Under the pieces are notes generated by a model. The model was not told the origin of the DNA and did not search any database. It saw nothing but the letters and a program-made list of their open reading frames with translations. Of a DNA stretch of 64,000 bases, positions 10,037-21,063 are shown piece by piece. The stretch's first letter is position 1. Each line of letters opens with the position of its first letter. A program made the position numbers and the translations under genes. The DNA is from Aplidium turbinatum (Eukaryota; Chordata; Ascidiacea; Aplousobranchia; Polyclinidae): assembly GCA_918807975.1 (NCBI GenBank), contig OU964918.1:41152477-41216476 (forward strand), given 5' to 3'.

Positions 10037-12412
10037 TTATTCAAAACTGTTACTGCTATTATTTGAATCTGAATCTAGTCTCAACATCTGAATTTCTTCA
10101 GAACCATAATTGTGGTACACTGTACTTGGCTTTGGTGTCGTTTTCCGTTTTCCAGTCGCTGTTCCTTGAATGGCAAGTCGAAGTTCTTTTAATGATACAA
10201 CTCCTACTAACCGCCCAACACTAGTAACGTACGCGTGTCCCAGTCCCAAAAGCGAAAACAGAGAATGAACTTTATGCAACGACGTTCCTTCCACCAATTG
10301 AAACGGAGAGGGATCAATTTTATAGCTGTCAAAGTTGACTTGTTCTGAAAATACATTTTTGTCCGATGTTGATGGTATTTCTGTGGCATTGTCTGAAACA
10401 TTTCCTCGTGGAACAATATCCAGAAGGTCATCTGCAGCAGAATGCGATCTGTTTATTGATAAGACCGTGCTTTTATCTGTTTGTGTGTCACCACAATTTG
10501 TCTCTTTGTCAATCTTAAATTTTTCTAAAATAATTTCAAGTGTGCTCCTTTGAATCGAACCAATCAGAACCATTGATTCAGGTGAATCAACAAAAGGAAT
10601 AGTTTTAAGATAACATTCTGATAAAAGATTTTCCACATCTTTATACGTTGAAATGTAGGAGACAAATTTAACATCGCGTATCATAAAGTCTTGCACAAAT
10701 ACGTCATATAATTTTCGCTTGCTCGCTGTAACATCAGGCAAATATGGTAAACCTTTAATTAAAATGATGCTGTCGTATATGGATGGCTGTAACCACTGTG
10801 CAATTGCATTTGATATTAACACAGCAATCATCACAGGGAGTATGTGAGAAATTTGACCAGTTAATTCAAAAACGATGACTGACGTAGAGATTGTGTGAGT
10901 TACAGCTCCAGACAAGCTAGCTGCACCAACGACTGCATAGCCACCTGGAACTATTCTATAAATCTGTTCACCACTATGAAATCCATCTGGATATAAAGCA
11001 GCTACACTTTCACCAACCAAACGCCCAAACGCTGCTCCCATCATAAAGACAGGCATGAAAATTCCAGATGGCACAGGAAGGGTAATAGCAACAGCGATCA
11101 TAACAAAATGTGTGACAATAAAGACTGCAAGAGTGACAAATATATTAACAGATGGATGTTTCCATCCTTTTTGAACATCTGTTAAAGCAAGTGATTCATT
11201 AACAAAGTCAAGTTTTGTCCAAGTATTGTTATCAAACAATGTATCCAGTGCATCTTTAAGAGTCAGTTCACCAGCCATAAACTGTCCGAGACCACGAGGG
11301 TATGTTAAAGAACTGATCACTAATGACACAATAACTGGATATATAAAGCGGTTACGTCTTAAAAACACAGAAACTTTCTTGTGTTCACGACAAAATTCAA
11401 CAATTTGGCGATGCAAGTACACAAAAAGAGCTCCTGCAAATCCAGAGACAATACCAATTCCAACAAATGCCAGAAGTTCTTGCAGATCATACGGAAACTG
11501 AACCGGAAAATTTGTTTTAAACAAAGCAGTAATGGTTTCTTCATCGGAATTCCAAACAGCCAACAACCGAAATGCCAACGCACCACAAACAGCACTAAAA
11601 AAACCTCTCCAATAGTTTCTCACAGCAAAATATGTGGCAGTAACTTCAATGCTAAACAAGACGCCTCCAATTGGTGCAGCAAAGTTACAAGCCACTCCTA
11701 CAGCACATGCAGCAGCTAACATTTCACAATTCCATGATTCATTTTCATAAGTGTTAGAAAAACTAATCAAAAATTTATTGAGTAGGGTTGCTACAATACT
11801 TGCAATATGAACAAATGGGCCTTCTTTTCCAATGGGTAAGCGGCTTCCTAAGGATGATGTAAGGCCAATCATTTTTGCCACCAATACTCGAAAACTTAAA
11901 TACTCATGAAGAACGACTCCCCTCATTATTGTCTTCATTTCAGGTATTCCAGACCCAATAGCTTGTGGGGAAACTAAGCAAACAAATGCGACTGAAAATA
12001 CAATGAACACAAGGGGAAACAACACCCAAGCAAAATATTGAAGAATAACAAAAGATTCCAGTTCAGAGTATAACCAAAAGTGTGCTCTTTGACATTTTTG
12101 TATTGTATAGTCCATTGCATAACTCAGCAAAGCCATAATAATTCCCAGCAACAACAAAAATATCCACTCAGCTCCAACATGTTGACAAATCTGTCTTTTA
12201 ACAGACACAAAATACTGATGGCAACAATAACGAATGGATGATTTTTTTGAATTTTTCTTTTTTTGAAAGATCTCATTTTCATGTTTCATTTTATCACTTT
12301 GAACTCGTACAAATTCACTAAGCTCTTCCCTGTACTTCCCATGCATAACTGTTGCTTCATAGTCCATATGAGTGGCATCATTTTCAGAATCTGTCAGGGT
12401 TGATCGGGTCAT
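10037..12412 (-). CDS. CLC-1/CLC-2 type voltage-gated chloride channel
   Basis: A single uninterrupted reading frame of 791 residues. The core runs from about residue 82 to 560 and keeps the anion pathway motifs GSGIPE (153-158), GKEGPF (195-200, gating glutamate E197), GIFMP (450-454) and the PSIYD tyrosine (Y546). SIEV at 254-257 has valine where exchangers carry the proton glutamate, which points to a channel and not a chloride/proton exchanger. Two cytoplasmic CBS domains lie at about 571-631 and 700-750. Blocks such as SIEVTATYFAVRNYWRGFF match the plasma-membrane CLC-1/2/K branch. It should dimerise and conduct chloride across the plasma membrane. The start methionine (MTRSTL...) is followed by an acidic, then basic tail of ordinary length. 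No intron interrupts it, which is unusual for a metazoan CLC gene: retroposition or intron loss are both possible. Confidence 0.95.
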   Translation of the reverse strand: MTRSTLTDSENDATHMDYEATVMHGKYREELSEFVRVQSDKMKHENEIFQKKKNSKKSSIRYCCHQYFVSVKRQICQHVGAEWIFLLLLGIIMALLSYAMDYTIQKCQRAHFWLYSELESFVILQYFAWVLFPLVFIVFSVAFVCLVSPQAIGSGIPEMKTIMRGVVLHEYLSFRVLVAKMIGLTSSLGSRLPIGKEGPFVHIASIVATLLNKFLISFSNTYENESWNCEMLAAACAVGVACNFAAPIGGVLFSIEVTATYFAVRNYWRGFFSAVCGALAFRLLAVWNSDEETITALFKTNFPVQFPYDLQELLAFVGIGIVSGFAGALFVYLHRQIVEFCREHKKVSVFLRRNRFIYPVIVSLVISSLTYPRGLGQFMAGELTLKDALDTLFDNNTWTKLDFVNESLALTDVQKGWKHPSVNIFVTLAVFIVTHFVMIAVAITLPVPSGIFMPVFMMGAAFGRLVGESVAALYPDGFHSGEQIYRIVPGGYAVVGAASLSGAVTHTISTSVIVFELTGQISHILPVMIAVLISNAIAQWLQPSIYDSIILIKGLPYLPDVTASKRKLYDVFVQDFMIRDVKFVSYISTYKDVENLLSECYLKTIPFVDSPESMVLIGSIQRSTLEIILEKFKIDKETNCGDTQTDKSTVLSINRSHSAADDLLDIVPRGNVSDNATEIPSTSDKNVFSEQVNFDSYKIDPSPFQLVEGTSLHKVHSLFSLLGLGHAYVTSVGRLVGVVSLKELRLAIQGTATGKRKTTPKPSTVYHNYGSEEIQMLRLDSDSNNSSNSFE

Positions 12413-12753
12413 GATGTTAATATTTTTTTTTAATGTTTATTCCACTCTAATTTTTACATAATGTAAAAATACTCTTCTGAAATACAAAATATTTTCTAAG
12501 TTTAATTAAGCTACATCAACTTTGGGAGCTGGTGTACAAGTTAAATCTTGGACTGGGTAAATCTTCCAGCCAAAGGCCTTAAAAAAGAGCCAGATTTGAG
12601 AAATTTAGCTTGAAAAAAGCCAACCGGGTAACCCTGTGCTCTAACCCTAACCTTTGCTGATCGCAGTTTTCGCAAACATTTTTCCGTAGTTTCCACTAAC
12701 CGCAGTTTCCGTTAATCCTTACCCTAACCTTAGAGTAATCTATGCTCTAACCC
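12413..12753. other. 5' flank of the CLC gene with low-copy repeat
   Basis: AT-rich upstream sequence of the chloride channel. At about 12650-12750 it holds a repeat with GATCGCAGTTTTCGCAAACA and CTAACCCTAACC-like units that recurs at 18285-18450. No promoter element could be assigned. Confidence 0.4.
12648..12752. repeat. GATCGCAGTTTYCGCAAAC repeat, copy 1
   Basis: Units of GATCGCAGTTTYCGCAAACA and CGCAGTTTCCGYTAA are mixed with CTAACCCTAACC. The same mixture occurs at 18285-18450. Its nature is unknown. Confidence 0.5.
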
Positions 12754-13660
12754 AGTTGTTCTCAACCTTTTTTATCCAGTGGACCCTTTTTGTCGATATT
12801 CAAATTTAAATTCCCCCCCCTATAAATTTAGTTTGTTAAAAACTTGTTTACATTAATATTGTAATCTAAGTCTTGAAAAATAAACTAAACTTTCACTAGT
12901 AATAAGCTGTTTAGCCTGTAGGCCTAATATTCCTTTTCATACGATACTAAAATAATTTAATTAATGAACAACGTTGCTGAAAGGTATTTTATTCAAAGAA
13001 TACATTTAAAAGTTATGAGTCATTGCATTTAATAATAATAGTCTGTGTGAAGCTTATGATTTTTTGTTTCGATAACTCATGAATGCTGGAAGAGTATTGG
13101 AAAGAGCACAATGAATATCATTCTCCACGTCTAATCTGTGCTATGTTTTGTTTTCATTTGCAAGAGTTGAAAAACCTGATTTGCATAGATAAGTGGAAGC
13201 AAATGGAAGGATACTTCTCTGCCACTTGGAATAGGAATTACACATTAATGGTCCAAATCCAGTGATTGATTTTTCTCTGAATAAGTCTCTTGCAAGAATC
13301 CGTTTGAGTTCTAAAAATTCATCCTGCAATTTATCGGGAAGTTTTTCCATCAACAATGGGAATGAGTTTCGTATTAAATCAAGATCATCATCATAAATTT
13401 CAGGAAATCATCAAATGAATTCCAGTTCCAATGCTGCTGTGAGATGTTGCAAAATCAATTCTTTTCCAACTCTGGAAGAACTTGTTCTTTGCCGTCAACA
13501 CTAAACAACCAGCACCGATAATAATTCATTAAACATAGTAACATGTTCAATTGTTCATTCTAACTTTTCTCTTTCAATTATCAAGCTTGCTGGTGAAAGC
13601 TTCCAAAGCATCTTTAAATAATGCTGTGCGGTACTAGCATCTGCTTTTGGAAGAGCCACT
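12754..13660 (-). pseudogene. Truncated hAT element with transposase C-terminus
   Basis: The left end CAGTTGTTCTCAACCTTTTT resembles hAT termini seen elsewhere in the window (42462 and 52604). The minus strand at 13141-13356 encodes LPFASTYLCKSGFSTLANENKT, the C-terminal signature of ZBED5/GTF2IRD2-like hAT transposases. The other end and most of the transposase are missing or unrecognisable. Confidence 0.6.
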
Positions 13661-13859
13661 CAAGCCAGGGTGGTCGAAAGGTAGAGGCCAGACAAAACGT
13701 AGTCCCCCCGCGACCGGACAGCAGAGCCTTCTATAGTACCTTAAGACAACCTCCTAATGACAGTGACATAAATCATTTACTCTCTTCCAACCTGCCTTGA
13801 GCCAGAAGAAAGCAGTAACCTACAGTTTGTAAATTCATATGGTATCAATATGTCAATCA

Positions 13860-14047
13860 TCATATCATCATCATTCATCATAATCCATCGTCGGTTTGTT
13901 CCCCACTAGTGGGGTTGGCCGATTGTTTCCACGCAGCAATTGTTTTAATCCCTTTTCTCCATTTCACTCTGTCCCTTGCATCTTCCTCCTTCAATGACTC
14001 ATGGATACAGATAACCCATGTTGATGCGCAATCTGCTTTGAACGGAG
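13860..14047. repeat. Possible LINE 3' tail
   Basis: ATCATCATC-rich start followed by CCCCACTAGTGGGGTTGGCC and a CT-rich stretch. It resembles repeat tails found near LINEs, but I cannot assign it. It is interrupted at 14056 by the next element. Confidence 0.25.
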
Positions 14048-14539
14048 ATGGCGATTAGGGTGGAGTGAAAAAAATAAAAATCACTAATTCAAAAAACGTC
14101 CCCTCTCAATAGTTGCCTTTGGTCCCAAAACTAAGTTTAAAAGTGTTTTTGGGATGTTGCCTCGAATACTCAGGTGACAACCTTGACGCAAAGGTCATGC
14201 GGGGGTCAAATCCCATAAAAATGCCATAACTCTGTGAGCGGTGATGTTAGAGAGCTAATTTTGATGCCAAAAGAAGCAGAATGTGCACTTTCCTATCTGT
14301 CCCAAAAGAACTTTTTTTCGAAATTTTGCTAGAAATATGGTTATTTTCACAAAATGTAATTTTCAGGTCAAATATGAATAACATATAGCATTATGCACAG
14401 TTAACATCACCATAATGAGTATGATATATCTCTAGCCAATGAAACACACATTTGAGTGGTTTTAGAGCAAGCACAAGCACAGGATGGTAACAACAAACAA
14501 ATATAAAATTGGGTTTCATAATATTACAATAGCCTAGAC

Positions 14540-16017
14540 CAGGGTTTCCCAAACTTTTTGGGCAATGGACCCCTATTTGTCAAAGTGTTTTTTCGCGGAC
14601 CCCAATCTTATGTCGCATCAATTTTCCGCCTAACCAGCGATAAATGTTAATACAAATAAAAATAAGTAACACTGAATCATGTTTATTAATCGAAATGACA
14701 ACATCAATGGGATGGATGTGATTGCTTCTTACTGCACAACTTGTCAATTCTTGGAGCAATTTGTGACAAGCAAACTCGCAATTCAGAGTCTACGATAAGT
14801 CTGGACCGGTATTTTGTCTTCATATTTGTAAGAGCTGAAAATGCTGTCTCACACATGTAGGTAGTAGCAAAAGGTAATAACATTTGGGTAGCCTTTTGTG
14901 AGAGCAGTGGATATTCGTTCTCAACACTTAACCAGAAAGATGCAAGAGGTTTTTGATTGAAACTAATCATTAAAGTTCGGTCAGATGACAATTCAGCCAA
15001 TTCTTCTTCTTTGCGTCCTGACAGATCAGTTTTTGCAACAACAAAAGGGTTTAAAATCCAGTCAAAATTCTCATATGTCTCTTTTAAAAAGTACTTCGTA
15101 AAATGTACAGAAAGCAATTCCAAATGTTGTTGAATGTCAGAGAAAATCAAATCTGTATTTATTAAAGGTTTGTTGGCAATGTAGTCACACAGAACAGGAA
15201 ACATATCCACAACATTTTCATTTATTCTCGTTTTCCATATGTTGAGTTTCTTTGTGAATGCTGTTATTTTGTTTTGACTGAGTAAAATGTTCGCATCTCT
15301 TCCCTGAAGTGACAAGTTCAGTTGATTGAGAAGGTTAAAAATATCTGCCAGATATGCAAGTTTCCCAAGCCAAATTTCATCGGCTACTAGTGAAGCTAAG
15401 TCCGCATTGTGCGCTCGCAAGAAAATTAAAACCTCCTCTCGCAGTTCAAACAGGCGTTTTACAATCTTTCCTCGCGACAGCCATCTAACTTCCGTATGGA
15501 GCAAAAGGCTTGAATGTTCTGAGCCTAGTTCATCGCAAAGTTTCGAAAACATTCGGGACTGCAGTGGGCGAGCTTTGATAGAGTTGATAACTTTGACACA
15601 TAAAGATAAGACTTCAGACAAAGATTTTCCTAAATGTTTCGCAACAAGCGCTTCGCGATGAATCATGCAGTGCGTTCGTATAATGTTCGGTACTTTTTCC
15701 CTGATACGAGCTACAGCCCCGGAGTGCTTGCCGGTCATTGAAGCTGAATGTCATCATAGACGCCGAATGCAATTTTTAAGGTAGAGCAATTACCAAGACG
15801 TACTAATTCATTTCAAATATTTAAGATTGACACGGCCTAACATTCATTAAATAATTCATTTTAGTTACAAATCACGGCGGCATTCATCTGCGACAATGGA
15901 AGTACAGTACCGTACAATGTCAAGCCTGTTTTCGCCATTTTGTCATATCGTCAGGGACCCCCTGTGCAGTCTTTGCGGACCCCCAGGGGTCCGCGGACCC
16001 CACTTTGGGAAACCCTG
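14540..16017 (-). mobile_element. hAT element nested in element 1
   Basis: Terminal repeats CAGGGTTTCCCAAA / TTTGGGAAACCCTG, with the exact 8-bp duplication GCCTAGAC at 14532-14539 and 16018-16025. The matching uninterrupted site is preserved in the opposite arm of the host element near 17428. Length is 1478 bp. It carries a 5'-truncated transposase on the minus strand. Confidence 0.92.
14704..15738 (-). pseudogene. hAT transposase, ZBED5/SCAND3-like, N-terminally truncated
   Basis: 344 residues remain open. The frame begins at MTGKHSGAVARI, which in this family follows the TDGAP block, so the BED finger and the N-terminal half of the catalytic fold are absent. Retained are THCMIHREAL, the EVRWLSRG block, the all-alpha insertion region, and the C-terminal dimerisation region with LPFATTYMCETAFSAL and MKTKYRSRL. 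No stop interrupts the remaining part. It lacks the first catalytic aspartates and is probably inactive as a transposase. The element is an internal deletion derivative; its terminal repeats and target duplication are intact, so it may have moved in trans. Confidence 0.85.
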
Positions 16018-16223
16018 GCCTAGACGACAGACGTTAAATGCCAGTTTTATGCAGGGGGGAATGGTATGGGCAGGAAGACCTAAGATTGAAATTGCTTTTT
16101 GGTATTGTATTGCTTCATCAGTTTTTGTAACCGAATCTTTAGCCTGATCAGACCGTCACGTCTGTTGAAACCAGCTATTACTGATGAAGCTTCGGTTACA
16201 AGCTTTATGTGGCGCTCCACAGC

Positions 16224-16508
16224 TTAATTGTGGCATGGGTGGCGAATAATGAGCTTTTCTTCTCTGATTTTTTCGATGTTGCAGTTACTCAGGTGTGGAA
16301 TTGCTGGTGGTTCGTTGGTTTGGTCAGAATTTAAGTTCACAAGTTTGTAGTAAGATTTAGCATGATTGAATTTTTTCACATGGACAGAAGCTACGGATTC
16401 TTTCCCATCGGATGGCTCGTTTTGGACTGGTGCTGCTTCACTTTCAGGCACTTCATTTTCGATTGAAAATTGTTCGATGACTCCCCTCAAACTAAGGATT
16501 TTGTTCAC
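16224..16508 (-). pseudogene. Left-arm inverted copy of element 1 coding tail
   Basis: This minus-strand frame is the mirror copy of the plus-strand protein segment at 16900-17224 (ILSLRGVIEQFSIENEVPES, then NLNSDQTNEPPAIPHLSN). It exists because the foldback arms include coding sequence. A gene 5' end is lacking on this side. Confidence 0.75.
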
Positions 16509-16540
16509 AGCTAAATGACGAAAATTATGGGTACAGAATC

Positions 16541-17371
16541 TGTATGGTCGTAATGTTGGACACTGTTGATGAAGATCTCAAGCTTCTCGAAGTTGGAGGA
16601 CTTTCCCATGCAAGGTGGCTGACCTTGGCCTGTCGCATACCCCGTTTCTATGTTTCTATACAACAACCAACCACAGCATTGACAACAATCGCAGAATTTT
16701 GCATTAGAGTTTACTTTTCGGCATAGTTTGAAATCAAGCACTACCACACGATCACAGATGGACCGAAAAACTTCTTCAATATGCTACAAAGAGTCGTCAA
16801 ATTTCCGAACAATAAAGTCAAGAAGATTGCACTGGATGTCCTTACGCGAAATGCATTCTTTGCGCATCAAGAAAACATTTTCTTGGGGATGTTGGCAGAT
16901 GAAACAGTTCGTCATTTAGCTGTGAACAAAATCCTTAGTTTGAGAGGGGTCATTGAACACTTTTCAATCGAAAATGAAGTGCCTGAAAGCGAAGCAGCAC
17001 CAGTCCAAAACGAGCCATCCGATGAGAAAGAATCCGTAGCTTCTGTCCATGTGAAAAAATTCAATGTTCCAGCAATCAACGTTCATGCTAAATCTTACTA
17101 CAAACTTGTGAACTTAAATTCTGACCAAACCAACAAACCACCAGCAATTCCACACCTGAGTAACTGCGACATCAAAAAAACCAGAGAAGAAAAGCTCATT
17201 ATGCGCCACCCATACCACAATTAAGCTGTGGAGCGCCACATAAAGCTTGTAACCGAAGCTTCATCAGCAGTAGCTGGCTTCGACAGACGTGACGGTCTGA
17301 TCAGGCTAAAGATTCGGTCACGAAAACTGATGAAGCAATACAATACCAAAAAGCAATTTCAATCGTAGCTC
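16541..17371 (+). pseudogene. Unnamed transposon protein, C-terminal half (element 1)
   Basis: Plus-strand reading gives conserved blocks in order: LSHARWLTLACRI (about 16597), FEIKHYHTITDG, NMLQRVVKFPNN, then LTRNAFFAHQENIFLGMLAD, a variable linker, PPAIPHLSN, and finally the pattern H-N-stop-AVERHIKLVTEASSAV followed by FDRRDGLIRLKIRSRKLM. The same blocks occur on the minus strand of element 4 (28504-29250) and, in part, in element 2. One in-frame stop stands where the relatives have Q before AVER. I recall proteins of this kind as unnamed, repeat-encoded products in invertebrate genomes. The strictly kept E of AVER and the RRDG arginines are candidate functional residues; a nuclease or transposase role is inference from the context of termini and target duplications. 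Confidence 0.65.
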
Positions 17372-18189
17372 TTCCTGCCCATACCATTTCCCCCTGCATA
17401 AAACTGGCATTTAACGTCTGTCGTCTAGGCTATTGTAATATTATGAAACCCAATTTCATATTTGTTTGTTGTTACCATGCTGTGCTTGTGCTAGCTCTAA
17501 AACCACTCAAATGTGTGTTTCATTGGTTAGAGATATATCATACTCATTGTGCTGATTTCTTGTGGTGATTATGTTATGGTGATGTTAAACTGTGCATAAT
17601 GCTATGTGTTATTCATATTTGACCTGAAAATTACATTTTGTGAAAATAACCATATATCTAGCAAAATTTCGAAAAAAACTTCTTTTGGGACAAATAGGAA
17701 AGTGCACATTCTGCTTCTTTTGGCATCAAAATTAGCTCTCTAACATCACCGCTCACAGAGTTATGACATTTTTATGAGATTTGACCCCCTCATGACCTTT
17801 GCGTCAAGGTTGTCACCTGAGTATTCGAGGCAACACCCCAAAACCACTTTTAAACTTAGTTTTGGGACCAAAGGCAACTATTGAGAGGGGACGTTTTTTG
17901 AATTAGTGATTTTTATTTTTTTCACTCCACCCTAATGGCGATTGAATAAACACCATATGATATATTGGTGTTTTTCCCTTGCATTTTCAGATTTACTTTA
18001 TTCAATGGACTAAACATATGAACCAAATAAGCAAGAAATGTAATCCATCTGTCATCATTCAGCAATGAAACAAATTTCAATTTTATTTAAAGGTCAAAAA
18101 ATAATTTAAACTTGTCTCTGAGCTCAAACACTCGCTTGGTTACGTTTCCTCTTGAAAGCAATCGAGTATTTAAATGAAAAACAAGTAGG

Positions 18190-18450
18190 CCTACGACCGG
18201 ATGCAACCTAGTTCGTACCCTGAACAGTTCGTACCCTCAGTTCGTACCCTTAAAAGATCAAGAGAAAAAATTAAAGAAAGCGGAAATCGCTGATCGCAGT
18301 TTCCGCAAACATTTAAAAATTTTCCCCCTGAAAAGATCGAGAGAAAGAAAGCACAAAGCCGAAGTCACTGATCGCAGTTTTCGCTAAACCTAACCCTCGA
18401 TCATCGCAGTTTCCGCAAACATTTTTCCGCAGTTTCCGCTAACCCTTGGT
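18190..18450. repeat. Tandem AGTTCGTACCCT and GATCGCAGTTTCCGC repeats
   Basis: GATGCAACCTAGTTCGTACC with further TTCGTACCCT units resembles one arm of the MITE at 267-362. It is followed by GATCGCAGTTTCCGCAAACA and CCGCAGTTTCCGCTAACCC units shared with 12648-12752. Confidence 0.5.
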
Positions 18451-18489
18451 AACCATTGGTAATAATCCTGCACAAGATGTTTCGGCCCT

Positions 18490-18600
18490 TCTCAACTTCG
18501 AAAATAATGTCGTTTCAGTCACAGAGTTTTGCTACTCACAACCTCGCACTTTCCATGAAAGTAGCCTAACCGTTGAACTATATGTTAACAATCACAGTCT
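18490..18600 (-). repeat. Possible tRNA-derived SINE head
   Basis: The minus strand reads ATAGTTCAACGGTTAGGC (A-box-like) and GGTTGTGAGTAGCAAAACTC (weak B-box-like) about 30 nt apart. Only the head can be suggested. Confidence 0.3.
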
Positions 18601-18761
18601 TGGGCCCTCAGGGTACGCCGTATCCCCCTCTCATGGGCTTTGCCTCCCAATGGAATAACAGGCCTCCGCACACTTGATGATTTGACGAAAAGTTGGTTCC
18701 AAGTCCTTTCTTTCGGCTGATGACAAACTTTTTGCTTCACACGCACGACGACCACGACGAG

Positions 18762-20273
18762 CATAGCCGTACGATCCAGGGGGGCAGGGGGCAGCTGCCC
18801 CCCTGTTGTTTCAAAACATCGCAAATTTGGGCAAAATCTTGCAATTATTAGGGCAAAAATGAAAAGCTACAAAATTGCATGAATTAAGAAAAACTATAAA
18901 ATAATATCTTTTACCTATCAAACTAAGTACAGCCTCTTATTTGCACAAGAAATGTGCCACAAAATTTTCCTTTAGCACACCCGTATTGATGCATTGTATT
19001 GCATGGCGATCAAACTGTAGTACGAAATGCATTTAACCAACTGCATCATGCCAATTTGGGCAGCCACCAAAATATGGTTCTAATACTTTTGTGAAACTGC
19101 CCAAATAAAAACGCAAAATTTGCTATATATATAGCTAATTTTATTAATTTTCACAAATGCATCGTGTTGATTTGGGCAGCTGAAAACATGAAATTATCTG
19201 ATGAAACGGATTAGTCTGTTTATACAACTGCCCAAAATAGTGTGAGGCAGATTCCACAAAATGAGCAAATTCAGTAATTTTTCCCATTTACATAACTGTA
19301 TCATTTAGATTTGGGCAACAAAAAATTAAATTATCTGACCATAGCCTATTTATAAAACTGCCCAAATTGGCATGATGTAGTTGCCTCGGCATCAAAATTT
19401 ACAAAGTCTTTAATCTTTTTCATAATATCCATAAATGCATCATCTTGATTTGGGCAACTACAAAATATGAATTTATATAAATCTGGCGAATAGCCTACTT
19501 TTGTAAAACAATTCGGGTGGAGAGGTTTCAGTACTTTTTCAATCATAAACGGACATAGCTATTAGCAACACTACAACATTTAACAAAAATATGTTATATA
19601 GCCTAGGCTGTTAAATGTAATGTTAATTATGTATTTGAATCGCCAACAGCAAAAAATAAAATTGATTGATTGATTGATATGTTGTGGTGTTGCTTAGCTT
19701 TGTTTGGTTACTTTTATAAAACTACCCAAATTAAAATGATGCAGTTACGCCCCAAAATAAAAAAAAAATATTTAGTTTGTTTATGCAACTGTGTCATGTT
19801 AATTTCACCAAAATTTAAAATGCTACTGCTGAAATATATAATCTCAAACCAATCATAATATATTCATTTATTTCAAAGCTTTCCAAACTCAAAACCTGCC
19901 ATGCAAGCTGGCAAAATATTTGCTTTGCAAGAGCTTGTGTGAAACATGGCAGCTCCATAGACTTATTTTCATTAATATCTTAACTTCTGTTCTGTGGAGA
20001 CAGATCCAGTTGTTTACATTAACTTGACCTGCTTTTTCTGGTTGCAAAAAAATGATGGCAAGCTGCCTGCTTATCTTCAAAGATGAATTCAGTCGTTCTA
20101 TCTTGATTATTTTGGTAAGAAATTCTAGCTAGCTGGTGATCTTGTTATGTTAATTTTTCACTGTGATCATGCACCGCATACATTATATTTGGGCAACTTC
20201 TATAAACGAGTGCAAATTTGGGCAAATTTACGTTCTGCCCCCCTCCCAAATGGTTTGGTCTCGTACGGCTATG
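18762..20273. mobile_element. Non-autonomous hAT-like element with internal minisatellite
   Basis: Ends CATAGCCGTACGA / TCGTACGGCTATG, flanked by ACGACGAG / ACAACGAG (7 of 8 identical). Length is 1512 bp with no transposase. The interior holds degenerate tandem units of about 120-140 bp. Confidence 0.75.
18830..19850. repeat. Degenerate ~125-bp tandem repeat with TTTGGGCAG hairpins
   Basis: Each unit contains a TGCATCAT...GATTTGGGCAG block and, about 60 bp on, CTGCCCAAA, so each could fold back. Copies start near 19042, 19155, 19295 and 19434, with a weaker one near 19735. Confidence 0.6.
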
Positions 20274-20429
20274 ACAACGAGTAAAAAAATATCAAAACGC
20301 ATTCAGCTAATTTTTTTCTAAAAGTCCGATTTTTCTTAATATTCATCTTCTTTTTGTTTGAATAAACAAAAATTTCTGCTTTTGGTATTTAAAAAATAAA
20401 ACATTGAAGAACTGATTTCCTGCTTTGGT

Positions 20430-20560
20430 ATCATGCACGTTATAACGTCCGCGTTTTGTCGCTATAACCTTTTTCTAGACCTCTGCTATGTTTCTCATAT
20501 ATTGATTTTTCGTTGTGATGGTCAGAAATAAAAACAAACTGAACTGAGTCTCTTAATTAA
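20430..20560. repeat. Remnant of TTCGG-family interior
   Basis: CGTCCGCGTTTTGTCGC, CTTTTTCTAGACCTCTGC and GATGGTCAGAAATAAAAAC match, imperfectly, the arm sequence of the foldback at 60065-63167. No ends are present. Confidence 0.5.
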
Positions 20561-21063
20561 TCTGGTATGTGTTCACCAACGGTTCAACCACAGTCTGTTC
20601 AACCAATATTTTTTTTTAAATTGTCCCTAGAGAACTCTGAAAAAGAGAAAGGGGAAAACCCTAAAAACCGCTGGACTGAATCGAGTTTGATTTGAAGATT
20701 GAAAGCATGATTAAAGCAAACAGTTTAGTTCTACAATACATAGATACCGGTATCTCACTGAATTCCAAGTCTGGTTGGGGTGAAGTGAACTTACAATTTA
20801 ACTGATGCCTAGGCCTACTCTGGTTTGCACTGTAACCAATATTATTCCGTTGACAGAAATTTTGTGTATTACTATTATCTCATCGTGACTTGTGTTTCAC
20901 TTTTCCTGAAGCGGTCTGCTGAAAATATTTGCAATGACATTAACAGATCATTTTTCTTCTTTCTTGGATGACAAAATCAAATCCTTGGAACTTACAAATC
21001 GGGTATGGCAGGTTTTTGATGCTTGAACAGCACATTTCTAGGACAGTCTTTCATTCACTGTCC

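Larger units (their letters stand above)
14056..17934 (+). mobile_element. TAG...CTA foldback transposon, element 1
   Basis: Termini TAGGGTGGAGTGAAA and their complement are flanked by the perfect 8-bp repeat ATGGCGAT (14048-14055, 17935-17942). The arms are very long: sequence from 14056 to about 16510, minus a nested hAT, recurs inverted from about 16900 to 17934. The arms include the 3' part of the element's own gene, so the coding tail is present on both strands. A unique centre of about 0.3 kb carries the next upstream coding block. The gene family is the unnamed one described at 16541-17371. The superfamily is not recognised. Confidence 0.85.
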
